A stretch of 41,150 bases of DNA from Thiomicrorhabdus sp. (GTDB lineage: Bacteria; Pseudomonadota; Gammaproteobacteria; Thiomicrospirales; Thiomicrospiraceae): contig WFQP01000109.1 in NCBI GenBank assembly GCA_015487015.1, forward strand, positions 1-41,150, written 5' to 3'. This document shows, in pieces, positions 1-8,860 of the stretch. Numbering within the stretch: position 1 is the stretch's first letter; every line of letters starts with the position of its first letter. The notes beneath the pieces were generated by a model, which was given only the letters and a program-made list of their open reading frames with translations, searched no databases and was not told where the DNA came from. A program made the translations under genes and the position numbers.

Positions 1-81
1 TGTCAATATGGCGAAGTGGAATGTTCACTTTTCTGAGTGGCCAGTGGTTCGAGTTTCATGAAATTAAATGTAAGAAAAAAT

Positions 82-915
82 ATGACAATAAAATTTACAA
101 AAATGCAGGGCTTAGGGAATGACTTTATGGTGGTGGATGCGATTCATCAATCCATAATTTTTTTTCCCCCCCTTGTTCAGCAGTGGGCAGATCGTCATTT
201 TGGCATTGGATTTGACCAACTATTGGTGGTGGAAGAAGCGACCCAAGAGGGGGTGGATTTTCGTTACCGAATTTTTAATGCCGATGGTTCTGAGGTTCAG
301 CAGTGTGGCAATGGTGCGCGGTGTTTTGCACGATTTGTGGTGGATAAAGGCTTAACAGATAAAACGGAGATTACCGTTGAAACCGCGTCGGGTATTATTG
401 TGTTGTATATGGAGCAAAGCGGTTGGGTGCGTGTGAATATGGATGCGCCTAATTTTGCGCCTGAATCGTTGCCTTTTTTACAAGCAGAGCCGCAGACGGA
501 CTATACGCTTGAAGTGTTAGGTGAATCGATTACGCTGGGGGCGGTCTCGATGGGCAATCCTCATGCCGTATTATTGGTGGAGGATATTCAGAGCGCTCAG
601 GTGGATCGATTGGGTGCGGCGATTGAGTCGCATGAGTGTTTTCCTGAGCGAGTGAATGTCGGCTTTGCACAAATAATAGATCGCCAGCACATCACATTAC
701 GCGTGTATGAACGCGGTGCGGCAGAAACCTTGGCCTGTGGCACGGGAGCGTGTGCGGCGATGGCGGTGTTACGAGCGTGGAATTTAGTTGATGAGTCGGT
801 CACGATCACCCTTCCGGGGGGAGATTTATTGATTCGTTGGAGTGGTCAAAAAGAGGACTCGGTGTGGATGAGTGGCCCAGCGGTTACCGTATTTGAAGGA
901 GAGATAAGCGTATGA
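82..915 (+). CDS. dapF: Diaminopimelate epimerase
   Basis: Cytoplasmic PLP-independent epimerase that converts LL- to meso-diaminopimelate for lysine and peptidoglycan synthesis. The 277-residue product has the N-terminal KMQGLGNDF motif and both catalytic cysteines, Cys75 in QQCGNGARC and Cys219 in LACGTGAC, so it should be active. I start it at the ATG at 82 because family members begin just before this motif. In-frame GTG 37 and ATG 58 would only add a non-conserved tail. A T8-C7 run (C at 166-172) lies at about codons 29-31 and encodes PP; one inserted C leads to a nearby stop. The gene overlaps the next one by four bases (ATGA), indicating translational coupling in the dapF-DUF484-xerC operon known from many gammaproteobacteria. 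Confidence 0.96.
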   Translation: MTIKFTKMQGLGNDFMVVDAIHQSIIFFPPLVQQWADRHFGIGFDQLLVVEEATQEGVDFRYRIFNADGSEVQQCGNGARCFARFVVDKGLTDKTEITVETASGIIVLYMEQSGWVRVNMDAPNFAPESLPFLQAEPQTDYTLEVLGESITLGAVSMGNPHAVLLVEDIQSAQVDRLGAAIESHECFPERVNVGFAQIIDRQHITLRVYERGAAETLACGTGACAAMAVLRAWNLVDESVTITLPGGDLLIRWSGQKEDSVWMSGPAVTVFEGEISV

Positions 916-1589
916 CACAAGGTACTTTACATCCTGAAGAGGTGGTGAACTATCTCGATCAAAATCGAAAGTTTTTTCATGCATGCCCCAATTTATTGGA
1001 TGAATTGAGTATTCCGCACCCTAAAACGGGCAAAGCGGTTTCTCTGTTAGAGCGTCAAGTTTTTCAACTACGAGAGCAACGCGATGCGTTAAAGGTTGAA
1101 GTGGATACCTTAGTGAACATTGCGGGTGAAAACGGGCAGTTGTTTTTAAAGGTGCAAAAATTTACTAAGGCATTGATGGCGACTCAAACAGAGCAGGCAG
1201 CGATGGACTGTATTTATGAACAGATGGCCACCCTATTTGAGGTGGAGCATATTGCGATGGTATCTTGGGATACGCCTAAGATTTGTTTGCAGGGCTTAAG
1301 CCAGTTGGGAGTGAGTCAAACGTGGGCGGAAACGCTTAAAGGCAGCTTGGAGATGGGCAAGCCTGCGTGTGGTTTTGTGGAGAACGAGTGGCAAAAAGGC
1401 TTGTTTCATACTAAAGAGCCGATGAAATCGGTCTGTATTTTGCCGTTAGGGCAGGAGGCTGTCTGGGGCGTTTTGGCACTGGGGTCGCAAACCGAACGCT
1501 TTAACCCAAACCTAGGAACCTACTTTTTAACGATGATGTCGGAACTGATTACTGCCAAACTCAACCACCTGTTTAAGCGCACAGACTAG
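912..1589 (+). CDS. DUF484 family protein
   Basis: A 225-residue DUF484 protein (YigA type), a family of unknown function regularly encoded between dapF and xerC. The N-terminal part (about residues 1-35) includes the family-typical segment YLDQNRKFFHACPNLLDEL. A predicted coiled coil follows at about 44-70, and the rest is GAF-like. No catalytic residues can be named. The start overlaps the dapF stop (ATGA) and the stop is ten bases before xerC, so it is probably co-translated with its neighbours. The link to XerC or to peptidoglycan precursor synthesis rests only on conserved context. Confidence 0.9.
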   Translation: MTQGTLHPEEVVNYLDQNRKFFHACPNLLDELSIPHPKTGKAVSLLERQVFQLREQRDALKVEVDTLVNIAGENGQLFLKVQKFTKALMATQTEQAAMDCIYEQMATLFEVEHIAMVSWDTPKICLQGLSQLGVSQTWAETLKGSLEMGKPACGFVENEWQKGLFHTKEPMKSVCILPLGQEAVWGVLALGSQTERFNPNLGTYFLTMMSELITAKLNHLFKRTD

Positions 1590-1599
1590 GTCTGTTTTT

Positions 1600-2538
1600 G
1601 TGTTAACAAATTTTTTAAGAACATTACAGCTTCAACAAAAGTCGGCGCATACGATTGCGAATTATCGGAGTGATATTGAAGATTTTTTGGCGTTTTATCT
1701 CACTGGACAAACCCGCCAAGAGGGGGGGGAAGACTCTGTGACTGAACGCAAACAGATGATGGGCTGTTTTGAGGATTGGTCGGTTATTGATTCTGAGGCG
1801 ATTCGAGCCTTTTTAGCGTTTCGGGTGCATCAAGGCATTAGTGCACGAACACTGGCAAGACAGTTATCAGCTTTGCGTTCGTTTTATGACTATTTGTTGC
1901 GAGAGTCGGTGGTGTTTAAAAACCCTGCAAAAGGGGTGAAAGCGCCGAAACAACCTCAACCGTTGCCTAAAAGCTTGGATGTGGATTGGACGCAAAAATT
2001 ACTAGAGCAGCCGATTGAGTCTTGGCAAGATGTTCGAGACCAAGCGGTGTTTGAGTTGTTGTATTCGGCAGGGTTGCGTGTCTCGGAGTGTGCAACGTTG
2101 GATATCTCACCGGGGTTGGATGAGCTAGAATCGGGCTGGGTACGTGTTTGGGGTAAAGGTCAAAAGCAACGGCTTGCACCCGTGGGGTCAAAAGCTCTTC
2201 AGGCAATCAATACTTGGCTGGCGGTTCGTGAACAGTATGCCAACTCTGATGAACAGGCCGTTTTTGTCAATCAAAGAGGCGGCCGTTTTGGTGTACGATC
2301 TATTCAAAATAGTTTGGATAAACGCACCTTAAAAGCAGGGCTGCCCACCAAAATGTCGCCGCATCGTTTACGCCATGCTTGTGCCACCCATGTATTGGAA
2401 TCCAGTGGTGACCTGCGAGCGGTGCAAGAGATTTTAGGTCATGCCAATTTATCGACCACACAAATTTATACCAAGCTTGATTTACAGCACTTGGCGCAGG
2501 TGTATGATCAAGCGCACCCGAGAGCCAAAAAGAAATAA
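1600..2538 (+). CDS. xerC: Site-specific tyrosine recombinase XerC
   Basis: Cytoplasmic recombinase that acts with XerD at dif to resolve chromosome dimers. The 312-residue product has an N-terminal SAM-like core-binding domain (about 1-100) and a C-terminal catalytic domain. The full active-site set is visible: Arg160 (SAGLRVSE), Lys186 (GKGQKQ), His255 and Arg258 (HRLRHACAT), His281 (GHANL) and the nucleophile Tyr290 (IYTKLD). Position after dapF and DUF484 supports XerC over XerD. The start is a GTG. The N-terminal domain carries an extra loop at about residues 36-58 that contains a G8 run (1722-1729) encoding two glycines. This loop makes it slightly longer than the usual ~300 residues. 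Confidence 0.94.
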   Translation: MLTNFLRTLQLQQKSAHTIANYRSDIEDFLAFYLTGQTRQEGGEDSVTERKQMMGCFEDWSVIDSEAIRAFLAFRVHQGISARTLARQLSALRSFYDYLLRESVVFKNPAKGVKAPKQPQPLPKSLDVDWTQKLLEQPIESWQDVRDQAVFELLYSAGLRVSECATLDISPGLDELESGWVRVWGKGQKQRLAPVGSKALQAINTWLAVREQYANSDEQAVFVNQRGGRFGVRSIQNSLDKRTLKAGLPTKMSPHRLRHACATHVLESSGDLRAVQEILGHANLSTTQIYTKLDLQHLAQVYDQAHPRAKKK

Positions 2539-2586
2539 AGAATAAGTTTTTGTTTTCATTTAAAATACGGGCATTAATTTTTTATT

Positions 2587-2595
2587 CCCCCCCCC
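2587..2595. repeat. C9 run in the hslV leader
   Basis: Nine consecutive C on the plus strand, 32 bases upstream of the hslV start and between the xerC stop and the hslV ribosome-binding site (AAAGGAAGG). It could alter the leader or promoter spacing if its length changes. Confidence 0.9.
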
Positions 2596-2627
2596 TCTAT
2601 TTATATTAGGTTTAAAAGGAAGGTAGT

Positions 2628-3164
2628 ATGTCATTTCGAGGAACCACAATTTTATGCGCCAAGCGCAACGGTCAAATGGTGATCGGTGGAGATGGTCAGG
2701 TTACGCTGGGGCATGTGGTGATGAAAGGCAACGCCCGTAAAGTCAGGCGTTTGTACAGTGGCGAAGTGATTGCAGGATTTGCCGGAGCAACCGCCGATGC
2801 GTTTACACTGTTTGAACGCTTTGAAGCTCGTTTGCAAACGCATAATGGACAATTGATGCGTTCCGCTGTTGAGATGGCAAAAGAGTGGCGAACCGATCGT
2901 GCCTTACGCAAGCTGGAAGCGATGATGTTGGTCGCGGACAATGAAAATATGTTACTGATTTCGGGAACAGGCGATGTGATTGAGCCGCAAGATGATTTTA
3001 TTGCCATTGGTTCGGGTGGCAGTTACGCACACGCGGCGGCACAAGCTTTGATGGCGAACACTGAATTATCAGCACGCGATGTGGTAGAAAAGTCATTACA
3101 CATTGCGGGCGATTTATGCATTTATACCAATCATAATTTAACCATTGAATCGTTAGGAGAATAG
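2628..3164 (+). CDS. hslV: ATP-dependent protease proteolytic subunit HslV
   Basis: Threonine peptidase subunit of the HslVU (ClpYQ) protease, 178 residues. The mature N-terminal Thr-Thr is in FRGTTIL, followed by GGDGQVT and the GFAG segment typical of HslV. The ribosome-binding site AAAGGAAGG is well placed. In most proteobacteria hslU, the ATPase partner, follows immediately. Here the next gene, one base after the stop, encodes a UPF0114 membrane protein, and no HslU is present anywhere in the window. HslV alone has little activity, so an HslU elsewhere is expected. No clear sigma-32 promoter was recognised upstream. Confidence 0.95.
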   Translation: MSFRGTTILCAKRNGQMVIGGDGQVTLGHVVMKGNARKVRRLYSGEVIAGFAGATADAFTLFERFEARLQTHNGQLMRSAVEMAKEWRTDRALRKLEAMMLVADNENMLLISGTGDVIEPQDDFIAIGSGGSYAHAAAQALMANTELSARDVVEKSLHIAGDLCIYTNHNLTIESLGE

Positions 3165-3165
3165 T

Positions 3166-3741
3166 ATGACAGAGAGTCAAAAAGAGGCCGTTGTAGAGAC
3201 GGCATGTGATAACAAAGAGCAAGGCATGGGAGAGAAGGTCTTTGAGTCCCTCTTGTGGAATAGTCGTTTTGTAGTATTGATTGCTGTGGTCGCCAGTTTA
3301 ATTACCGCATTTGCCATTTTTTACCTAACGGCGATTGATGTGTATTACACCATTTCGCATTTAGCGAATTACCATAGCTTGGCAGATGCAGAGCGAGCGT
3401 TGTTAAAGTCACAAACTATTGCGCATGTAGTGGGTTCGGTGGATGGCTTTTTACTCGGTGCGATAATGTTGATTTTTGCACTTGGGCTATATGAGTTGTT
3501 CATCTCTAAAATTGATGTGGCAGGCACCAAACATGGCGCCAGTAATATTTTGTTCATCAATTCGCTGGATGAGTTAAAAGATCGTTTGGCAAAAGTGATT
3601 GTCTTGATCTTGATTGTGATGTTCTTTGAGCAAGCGATTTTCTTGAAGCCGACGGAGTCAATGGATCTTCTCTATTATGCGTTGTCTATTTTATTGGTTT
3701 CTGGTTCGTTATATTTGTCGCATAAAGCGTTTCAAAAATAG
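3166..3741 (+). CDS. UPF0114/YqhA family membrane protein
   Basis: An inner-membrane protein of 191 residues with four predicted membrane segments (about 34-56, 87-110, 143-160, 168-186), an acidic N-terminal tail and the VDGFLLGAIMLIFALGLYELF segment split across the second helix. These features match the UPF0114 (YqhA) family, whose function is unknown. It begins one base after hslV with its own TAGGAGA ribosome-binding site, so the two are almost certainly co-transcribed. It occupies the position where hslU normally lies. It ends ahead of a strong bidirectional terminator. Confidence 0.85.
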   Translation: MTESQKEAVVETACDNKEQGMGEKVFESLLWNSRFVVLIAVVASLITAFAIFYLTAIDVYYTISHLANYHSLADAERALLKSQTIAHVVGSVDGFLLGAIMLIFALGLYELFISKIDVAGTKHGASNILFINSLDELKDRLAKVIVLILIVMFFEQAIFLKPTESMDLLYYALSILLVSGSLYLSHKAFQK

Positions 3742-3761
3742 TTGAAACGCACTTAAACGAT

Positions 3762-3803
3762 AAAAAAGCCCGCAATTGAATCATCAATTGCGGGCTTTTT
3801 TTG
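3762..3803. terminator. Bidirectional rho-independent terminator
   Basis: A perfect 12-bp stem (3768-3779 pairing with 3784-3795, GCCCGCAATTGA and its complement) with a four-base loop, A6 on the left and T7 on the right. It lies between the convergent UPF0114 gene and the porin gene and can terminate both. Confidence 0.95.
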
Positions 3804-3843
3804 TATGAAGATTTTGTATCTAACTAAAAGGGCTTGGCCTTAG

Positions 3844-5022
3844 TTACATAACCATTTGCCAGCGCATTTGTAGGATGGATGGATCATCATCCCCCGCTTC
3901 TTGGTCGGTGTCGATATCAATATAGTTGAGCATGACACGCACATTTTTGTTTTGATACCAATTGAGCGCAAAGGTCGTATTGGTTTGTTCGCCACCTGTA
4001 ATCGTTCCTGTTCGGCTGTTTAGATCAATGTAACTACGACGAATAGCCACTTCCCATACATTTTGACCTCGTCCTACTTTAACTGCACCAAAGCTGCCTG
4101 ACCGTGCGGAATAGGCTCGTTGTTTGCCGTTAATTAGCCAACTGGCAGAGAGGTAGCCACCGTCGAAGGTTTCATCCTGTTTGTCTCCAAAGCGTGAAAC
4201 GCGGGTGGCAATGTATTCACCTTGAAGTGTTACAGGGCCTGTGGCGAGAATGGCTTCAATTCCTTGAATCATTTGACTGTCTACATTTCGCATTCGCCCT
4301 GTGCTGACTAAGGTTTCGGTGGTTACGCTGGATTCGGGTTGGGTTCGAATGCGTAATTTTTGATCAAGATCCGGCGTACGATAAGACGCGGAACCCCCAA
4401 AATGTAAAATAGTATTTCGGTCACGATAGCTGGTAAAGGTTAAACGACCACTGAATCCTTTTGCGCCGTCTTGTGGAAAAAGATCGGAGTCTTCAATGTA
4501 GGTCTCCCAAAAGCTACCTGCTGTAAATCCCCAGTTATTTCCCCAGCGTTGCATGGAAAATCCAACATTAAATCCGGGGCTGAAGGCATTGGCAAGAGAG
4601 CGTTCCATAAAGACTAGGTTGTTGGAGCTGGTGACTTCTTCAAGGCTAAAAGGTTCTTGGATTTGACCAGCTGTTAGGTAGGTTTTATAAAATCCTGAGT
4701 AACGAATAGAGGCGGATTGAAAGGGGGTATCATCGCCAGATACATTGTATTGTGCACTGATTCGCCAGTCATTAAATAGATCGGCTCTGAGTGATATACG
4801 CGCTCGACGTACCATCCAATCATTTTCTAATGGTGTTTTGTCTTCATTAAATACTGCACCATCTAGGTGTAATCGCCCGCCCATTTTGATCTTGACATTG
4901 CCATCGTCGGATTGGTATAAAAACCCTTTACTAGGGAGCTTTTGATCGTTTGCATGTACGGGAAGTGCAGAAACTCCTAGACAAGAAATAAAAGCAAGGG
5001 GGGGGAAAAATTTGACGTTCAT
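3844..5022 (-). CDS. Phosphate-selective porin O/P family outer membrane protein
   Basis: A 392-residue protein with a signal peptide (about residues 1-24, ending HA before NDQ) and a long run of amphipathic strands. The early GGRLHLDGA, VRRARISLRADLFNDW and QEPFSLEE segments are typical of the OprO/OprP (porin_O_P) family, so it is probably a 16-stranded trimeric anion channel in the outer membrane; the true substrate is unknown. It ends in Met instead of the usual terminal aromatic residue recognised by the Bam machinery. Its signal-peptide codons 6-9 contain a C8 run (4998-5005 on the plus strand). A change of one base gives a stop within about 16 or 30 codons. It is the last gene of a four-gene unit, 11 bases after the hydrolase gene, and ends at a strong terminator. 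Confidence 0.82.
   Translation of the reverse strand: MNVKFFPPLAFISCLGVSALPVHANDQKLPSKGFLYQSDDGNVKIKMGGRLHLDGAVFNEDKTPLENDWMVRRARISLRADLFNDWRISAQYNVSGDDTPFQSASIRYSGFYKTYLTAGQIQEPFSLEEVTSSNNLVFMERSLANAFSPGFNVGFSMQRWGNNWGFTAGSFWETYIEDSDLFPQDGAKGFSGRLTFTSYRDRNTILHFGGSASYRTPDLDQKLRIRTQPESSVTTETLVSTGRMRNVDSQMIQGIEAILATGPVTLQGEYIATRVSRFGDKQDETFDGGYLSASWLINGKQRAYSARSGSFGAVKVGRGQNVWEVAIRRSYIDLNSRTGTITGGEQTNTTFALNWYQNKNVRVMLNYIDIDTDQEAGDDDPSILQMRWQMVM
4998..5005. repeat. C8 run in the porin signal-peptide codons
   Basis: On the coding strand the run follows TTT TT and spans codons 6-9 of the porin gene. Insertion or loss of one C closes the frame quickly in both alternative frames, read by hand. Confidence 0.9.
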
Positions 5023-5033
5023 TACGGTATCTC

Positions 5034-5915
5034 TTATAAAAATTGAGTTGTAAGGGCTAGGTTTAAATCGGCATAGCTCACAATATTTGGTGCATTTTTT
5101 TGAAGAGTAGACGGTATTTTTTTATCTGTTTGATGACCAAATAAAGCCAAAAATACGTGTATTGCCATGCCGCCTATTTTAATACTGCGAGTAAAAGAGT
5201 GGTTAGAGTTGGGCAGAGCAATAAACTGGTATGGGGTGTTTAATCCATGTTGTTGTGCGGCATGTTGCATTGCACGAATCCAGTGTTGTCCACGTTCAAA
5301 ACGATTGATTCCTTGTTGATCTGCTTTTTTAGATTTACGCAGGGCGTCATCTCTTAGTGTGTCTTCTTCTCCGACCAATACATAAGCAGGTATTTGTAAA
5401 AACTGTGCCATATTAAATCGTAAGTCGGGCAGCTTAGGATGCGGTGCAATACCGTAGGGATAGCGTTTTTTAGGGTTGGGAAGGGTGTACCAACCTGCCG
5501 CACCAATCGCCATTGCTTTGACGCGCTGAGGGTAGGCCAACGCATAACGGTGTACAAATTGTCCCCCTCCAGAGTAACCAAATAAAGAGAATTTTTGTGT
5601 GTTAACGTTGGTTTTAGAGGCGACTTCATCCAGTATTTGGTTTAAGGCTAAGTCGGCTCTTTGACCACTGAGTCCTAAGCGTTGATAGCCTGAATAGTGG
5701 TTTTGATCAAATAGAGGGGCGATAATCAAAACGTTATAGAGTTCGGCTTGCTCTGCAAAGAGACGTGCTTGTTTTTGTGCATTGCGAGAAATGCCATGAA
5801 CGGCCACCAGTACTTGAGTATTGGCCGTGACAACGGTCGGCGTGTACTGAAAGTAGTGGAGTGCTTTATTTTGTGCAAGCTGATGCATCTGTATACGACG
5901 GTGTAATAACTTCAT
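5034..5915 (-). CDS. Alpha/beta hydrolase
   Basis: A 293-residue alpha/beta-hydrolase-fold protein. The nucleophile elbow GYSGGGQ carries the serine, the oxyanion region is VAVHGISRN, the probable acid is Asp in VGEEDTLRD and the probable base is His in NSNHSF. The overall pattern recalls the polyhydroxyalkanoate-depolymerase-like esterases (COG3509 type). It lacks a signal peptide, so it acts in the cytoplasm, and no substrate can be assigned. It lies 18 bases after the ABC transporter gene and 11 bases before the porin gene on the same strand, suggesting one transcript. An internal start at Met10 is possible. Confidence 0.78.
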   Translation of the reverse strand: MKLLHRRIQMHQLAQNKALHYFQYTPTVVTANTQVLVAVHGISRNAQKQARLFAEQAELYNVLIIAPLFDQNHYSGYQRLGLSGQRADLALNQILDEVASKTNVNTQKFSLFGYSGGGQFVHRYALAYPQRVKAMAIGAAGWYTLPNPKKRYPYGIAPHPKLPDLRFNMAQFLQIPAYVLVGEEDTLRDDALRKSKKADQQGINRFERGQHWIRAMQHAAQQHGLNTPYQFIALPNSNHSFTRSIKIGGMAIHVFLALFGHQTDKKIPSTLQKNAPNIVSYADLNLALTTQFL

Positions 5916-5933
5916 CTAGGACGTTCCATTTAG

Positions 5934-7667
5934 CTAGATTGCGGTTTGAATATCAACAACTTTAGGGCGTTGAAAGAGTTTTGCGGTGGCACTGTCACTG
6001 TTGAGCAGGTAGTCAGGCGTGCCTGTTTCAATCAGTTGTCCATCGTCAATAAACCAAACTTGATCGGCTAACTTAACCCAATCTAAACGGTGGGTAACTA
6101 ACAGTACCGTTCCGGGATAATCGGCTAATACACGGCGCAAAGCAGCTGCGGCTTGGTGGTCTAGGTTGGCATCGACTTCATCGAGTAAGAGTAGGCGTGG
6201 TTTGCCTAAAATAGCACGAGCCAGTCCAATTCGTTGGCGTTGTCCAAGGGATAAATTTCCGCCTTCTTCCGTGACTCGCGTACGAAGTCCGTTGGGTAAG
6301 CTTTGAATAAGTTCATCAATATCACATAAACGACGTGCTTCTTCGAGCTCTTTTTCGGAGGCTTTGGGTAGGCGATAGCTTAGGTTTCGCTCAATAGAAC
6401 CTCGTAATAAAGGGAGATCAGGCGTCATGACTCCAACAGCTTTTTTAAGAGAGCTGGGCTTTACTTTGGTAATGTCATGGCCATCGAGTAATATTTTTCC
6501 TTGGTTGAGGTCAATTAATTGCGCGGTGAGTGACAAAAGCGTTGATTTTCCTGCCCCGTTTGGCCCGACTAATGCCACGACTTGACCCGCAGGAATATGA
6601 GCACTAAATCGTTTATTTTTTTCACGATTATTTTGGGTGATTTGAATGTTTTCAAAGTGAATTTCACCAGGGCCTGGAGGAAGCTCTTTTGCAAGTCTCG
6701 GTGCTCGCTCTAAACGAGGCATGGCGATAAAATCACTGATTTTTTCACGTGAGACTACGGCGCCGTGCCAGTACTCTTGCACGCGACCTAAGTCACGTAA
6801 AGAGGGAATGAGTAGCCCTACAATACTCATCGCTGCAACGACGGTACCAGGTGTGGTTGCGCCAGAATTGACTAATGCCGCTCCCACAAGAAGCGCGCTA
6901 CCAGTGGCCAATGCTGCGGTGAGCTCAATGACACCTCGAAAGGCTCCTACGGCTTTGGCTCGGTTTACCATGGCGTTGGTTAGCGCCTCACTTTGACGTT
7001 TAACACGTTTGCGTTCACGATACGACTGACCAAATACTTGGGCAACCGCAGGGGATGCAATTTTTTCACTGACATTAGCGGCCAGTCGTGCGCGTCGTTT
7101 TCGAGCTTCTCGAACGGCATTTTGTAGCCAGCCTCCGAGAGCATAGGAGGCCAACCCGCCTAGTACTAATGCCGTAGTAACCGCTAAGGCTAACATGGCA
7201 TTAATAAAGCTTAAAATGACTAAGGTAATAATGGTGGTGATGCTGGCAACGGTTAGGCGTGCAACGCCTAAACTGACCCACTGTTTGAGTGCGTTTAAAT
7301 CGCCAATAAAGCGTAACATGATTCCCCCACGGCTTCGGCTCTGAATCAGTCTTGGAGAGATACGATTCATATGACTAAACAGCCCAGTGCGAATTTCATG
7401 GGTATAGAGTTGCCCCATGTGTTCGGCATCAATACGTTCAAGCATTCTGAGTAGTGCGATTGCAATACCTGTGGCGGCAAGTCCAAGGCCACACTCTAAT
7501 AGTGAGAGAGTGGTGGGTTCGCTGTTGGGAATGATAAAGCCATCAAAAGCCGTTTTAATCAGCCATGCGGTGGTGATCATCACTAAGGCTTGTGTTATCC
7601 CGTTACCAATAAGCCGAGCCATGAGCCATTTACGGCGACCAACTAAAATATCGGGTATGGCTCTCAT
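5934..7667 (-). CDS. ABC exporter (fused membrane and ATPase domains)
   Basis: A half-transporter of about 577 residues with an exporter-type six-helix membrane domain (to about residue 290) and an ATP-binding domain. Walker A is GPNGAGKST, Walker B LLLLDEVD with the catalytic Glu, and the H-loop His is in VTHRLD. The signature is LSLGQ rather than LSGGQ. The Q-loop reads MTPDLPLLRG, where Pro occupies the usual Gln position. I start at ATG 7667, one base after the upstream stop; the in-frame ATG 7718 would overlap that gene by 50 bases. It probably works as a homodimer in the inner membrane. The exported substrate is unknown. Confidence 0.85.
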   Translation of the reverse strand: MRAIPDILVGRRKWLMARLIGNGITQALVMITTAWLIKTAFDGFIIPNSEPTTLSLLECGLGLAATGIAIALLRMLERIDAEHMGQLYTHEIRTGLFSHMNRISPRLIQSRSRGGIMLRFIGDLNALKQWVSLGVARLTVASITTIITLVILSFINAMLALAVTTALVLGGLASYALGGWLQNAVREARKRRARLAANVSEKIASPAVAQVFGQSYRERKRVKRQSEALTNAMVNRAKAVGAFRGVIELTAALATGSALLVGAALVNSGATTPGTVVAAMSIVGLLIPSLRDLGRVQEYWHGAVVSREKISDFIAMPRLERAPRLAKELPPGPGEIHFENIQITQNNREKNKRFSAHIPAGQVVALVGPNGAGKSTLLSLTAQLIDLNQGKILLDGHDITKVKPSSLKKAVGVMTPDLPLLRGSIERNLSYRLPKASEKELEEARRLCDIDELIQSLPNGLRTRVTEEGGNLSLGQRQRIGLARAILGKPRLLLLDEVDANLDHQAAAALRRVLADYPGTVLLVTHRLDWVKLADQVWFIDDGQLIETGTPDYLLNSDSATAKLFQRPKVVDIQTAI

Positions 7668-7668
7668 C

Positions 7669-8769
7669 TTAACTGGCCTTACTGTTATTCTGTTCAAGGA
7701 GGGCGCCACATAGCTCATAGGCTTTTACCGCTATTTCAGGTGAGGATAGGTCTTTGAGCGTTAATATGGATAGGTCTGTGGCACGTTTTGCTTCTCGAGA
7801 GGCAAGAGGAGAGGCACTGACACAACCACTGACGGCAATAATCGGTAGATCACGTTTACGTAACCATTCAACCCCACTGTAAGCCCCCATAGAATCTCCT
7901 GCGGCAAAAATGATGCCGTCAATATTCTCTTTAAATTGAGGGGATTCCAGCAACATGATAGTTTCTTGTTGTAATAATCCATCGGCGACTTCTAGCACGA
8001 TGGCTTCGGCACCTTGAGCGTGTAAGTGATTCATTAAGTGTGTTTGAACTTGGTGCAATTCATCCAGCGTGGCTTGGTAGGTGGATGCAAACCCTGCATC
8101 GGTAAAATCGACCACTTCAATAGCTCCTGAGTCGACCATTAACCAGCGGTCACCACCAGCGCCTGTTCCGGTTAATTTTGCAGCACCCACTTTCATTCCT
8201 GAGCGAGTTAATCCTTTAATTAAGTGCGCGGCAGTCGTGGTTTTACCTGCGTTCATTGAGGTTCCAACGACGGTAATTACGAAAGGGCGTGGGCGTTTGG
8301 TTTCAATGTTGGGAACGGTCCAGTCTGCGATATTAACGGGGTTGCCTTCTGCATCACCAAGCAGTCCAATAGGCTGAATACGGGTTGGAACACGAGTTTT
8401 GTCATGGCGTGTTAAGCAACGAGAGGCGATGCCTCCTCCAGCAACCAGTTGGCACTCGGATAGGTTGTTAGGCACTTCTGACTCAAATTGATCGGGGGCA
8501 TAACGGTGTCCGTAGCAGACAATAATTTCATCGCCTACAAACATTGGAGAGCGACGACCATGAGCCAATTCAATACGCTTGTGATGACCAATTCTTTCAA
8601 CACGCGCCAGTACTAAATCACCCGATTTTGGCTTCCAGTTACCTTTTAATAGGGTTTTAACGGTGTTTTTATCTACTAAGCGGGTGGTATAGGCTGATTT
8701 TGCAAGTGCAATGCGGTCTGCTTTGATTGGGCAAACTTGGGCAGTGGTTTCAATATTGTCTTGGCTCAT
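7669..8769 (-). CDS. DUF1611-like P-loop NTPase
   Basis: A 366-residue cytoplasmic protein. Residues about 45-90 look like a small beta-rich domain. From about 160 a P-loop domain begins, with the Walker A motif VGTSMNAGKTTTAAHL (about 168-183), a KLTGTGAGGD segment and a later AAGDSMGAYSGVEWL segment. The fold resembles dethiobiotin-synthetase-like NTPases, and the motif pattern matches what I recall of DUF1611 proteins; that assignment is from memory. It is the first gene of the compact unit continuing into the ABC exporter, hydrolase and porin genes. Its role there is unknown. Confidence 0.7.
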   Translation of the reverse strand: MSQDNIETTAQVCPIKADRIALAKSAYTTRLVDKNTVKTLLKGNWKPKSGDLVLARVERIGHHKRIELAHGRRSPMFVGDEIIVCYGHRYAPDQFESEVPNNLSECQLVAGGGIASRCLTRHDKTRVPTRIQPIGLLGDAEGNPVNIADWTVPNIETKRPRPFVITVVGTSMNAGKTTTAAHLIKGLTRSGMKVGAAKLTGTGAGGDRWLMVDSGAIEVVDFTDAGFASTYQATLDELHQVQTHLMNHLHAQGAEAIVLEVADGLLQQETIMLLESPQFKENIDGIIFAAGDSMGAYSGVEWLRKRDLPIIAVSGCVSASPLASREAKRATDLSILTLKDLSSPEIAVKAYELCGALLEQNNSKAS

Positions 8770-8860
8770 AGCGAATGTTCCTTGTAAATTTTTTGTATGT
8801 GTAAAGCGCTGGCTAAAAGTAATTTTGGTCTCAAAACGCTTTTTATTTGTTTGGATAAAA

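Noticed and set aside
1-36. Possible tail of an upstream gene ending at the TGA at 34-36
   Set aside because: Only 11 codons are visible and none of the frames can be assigned to a family.
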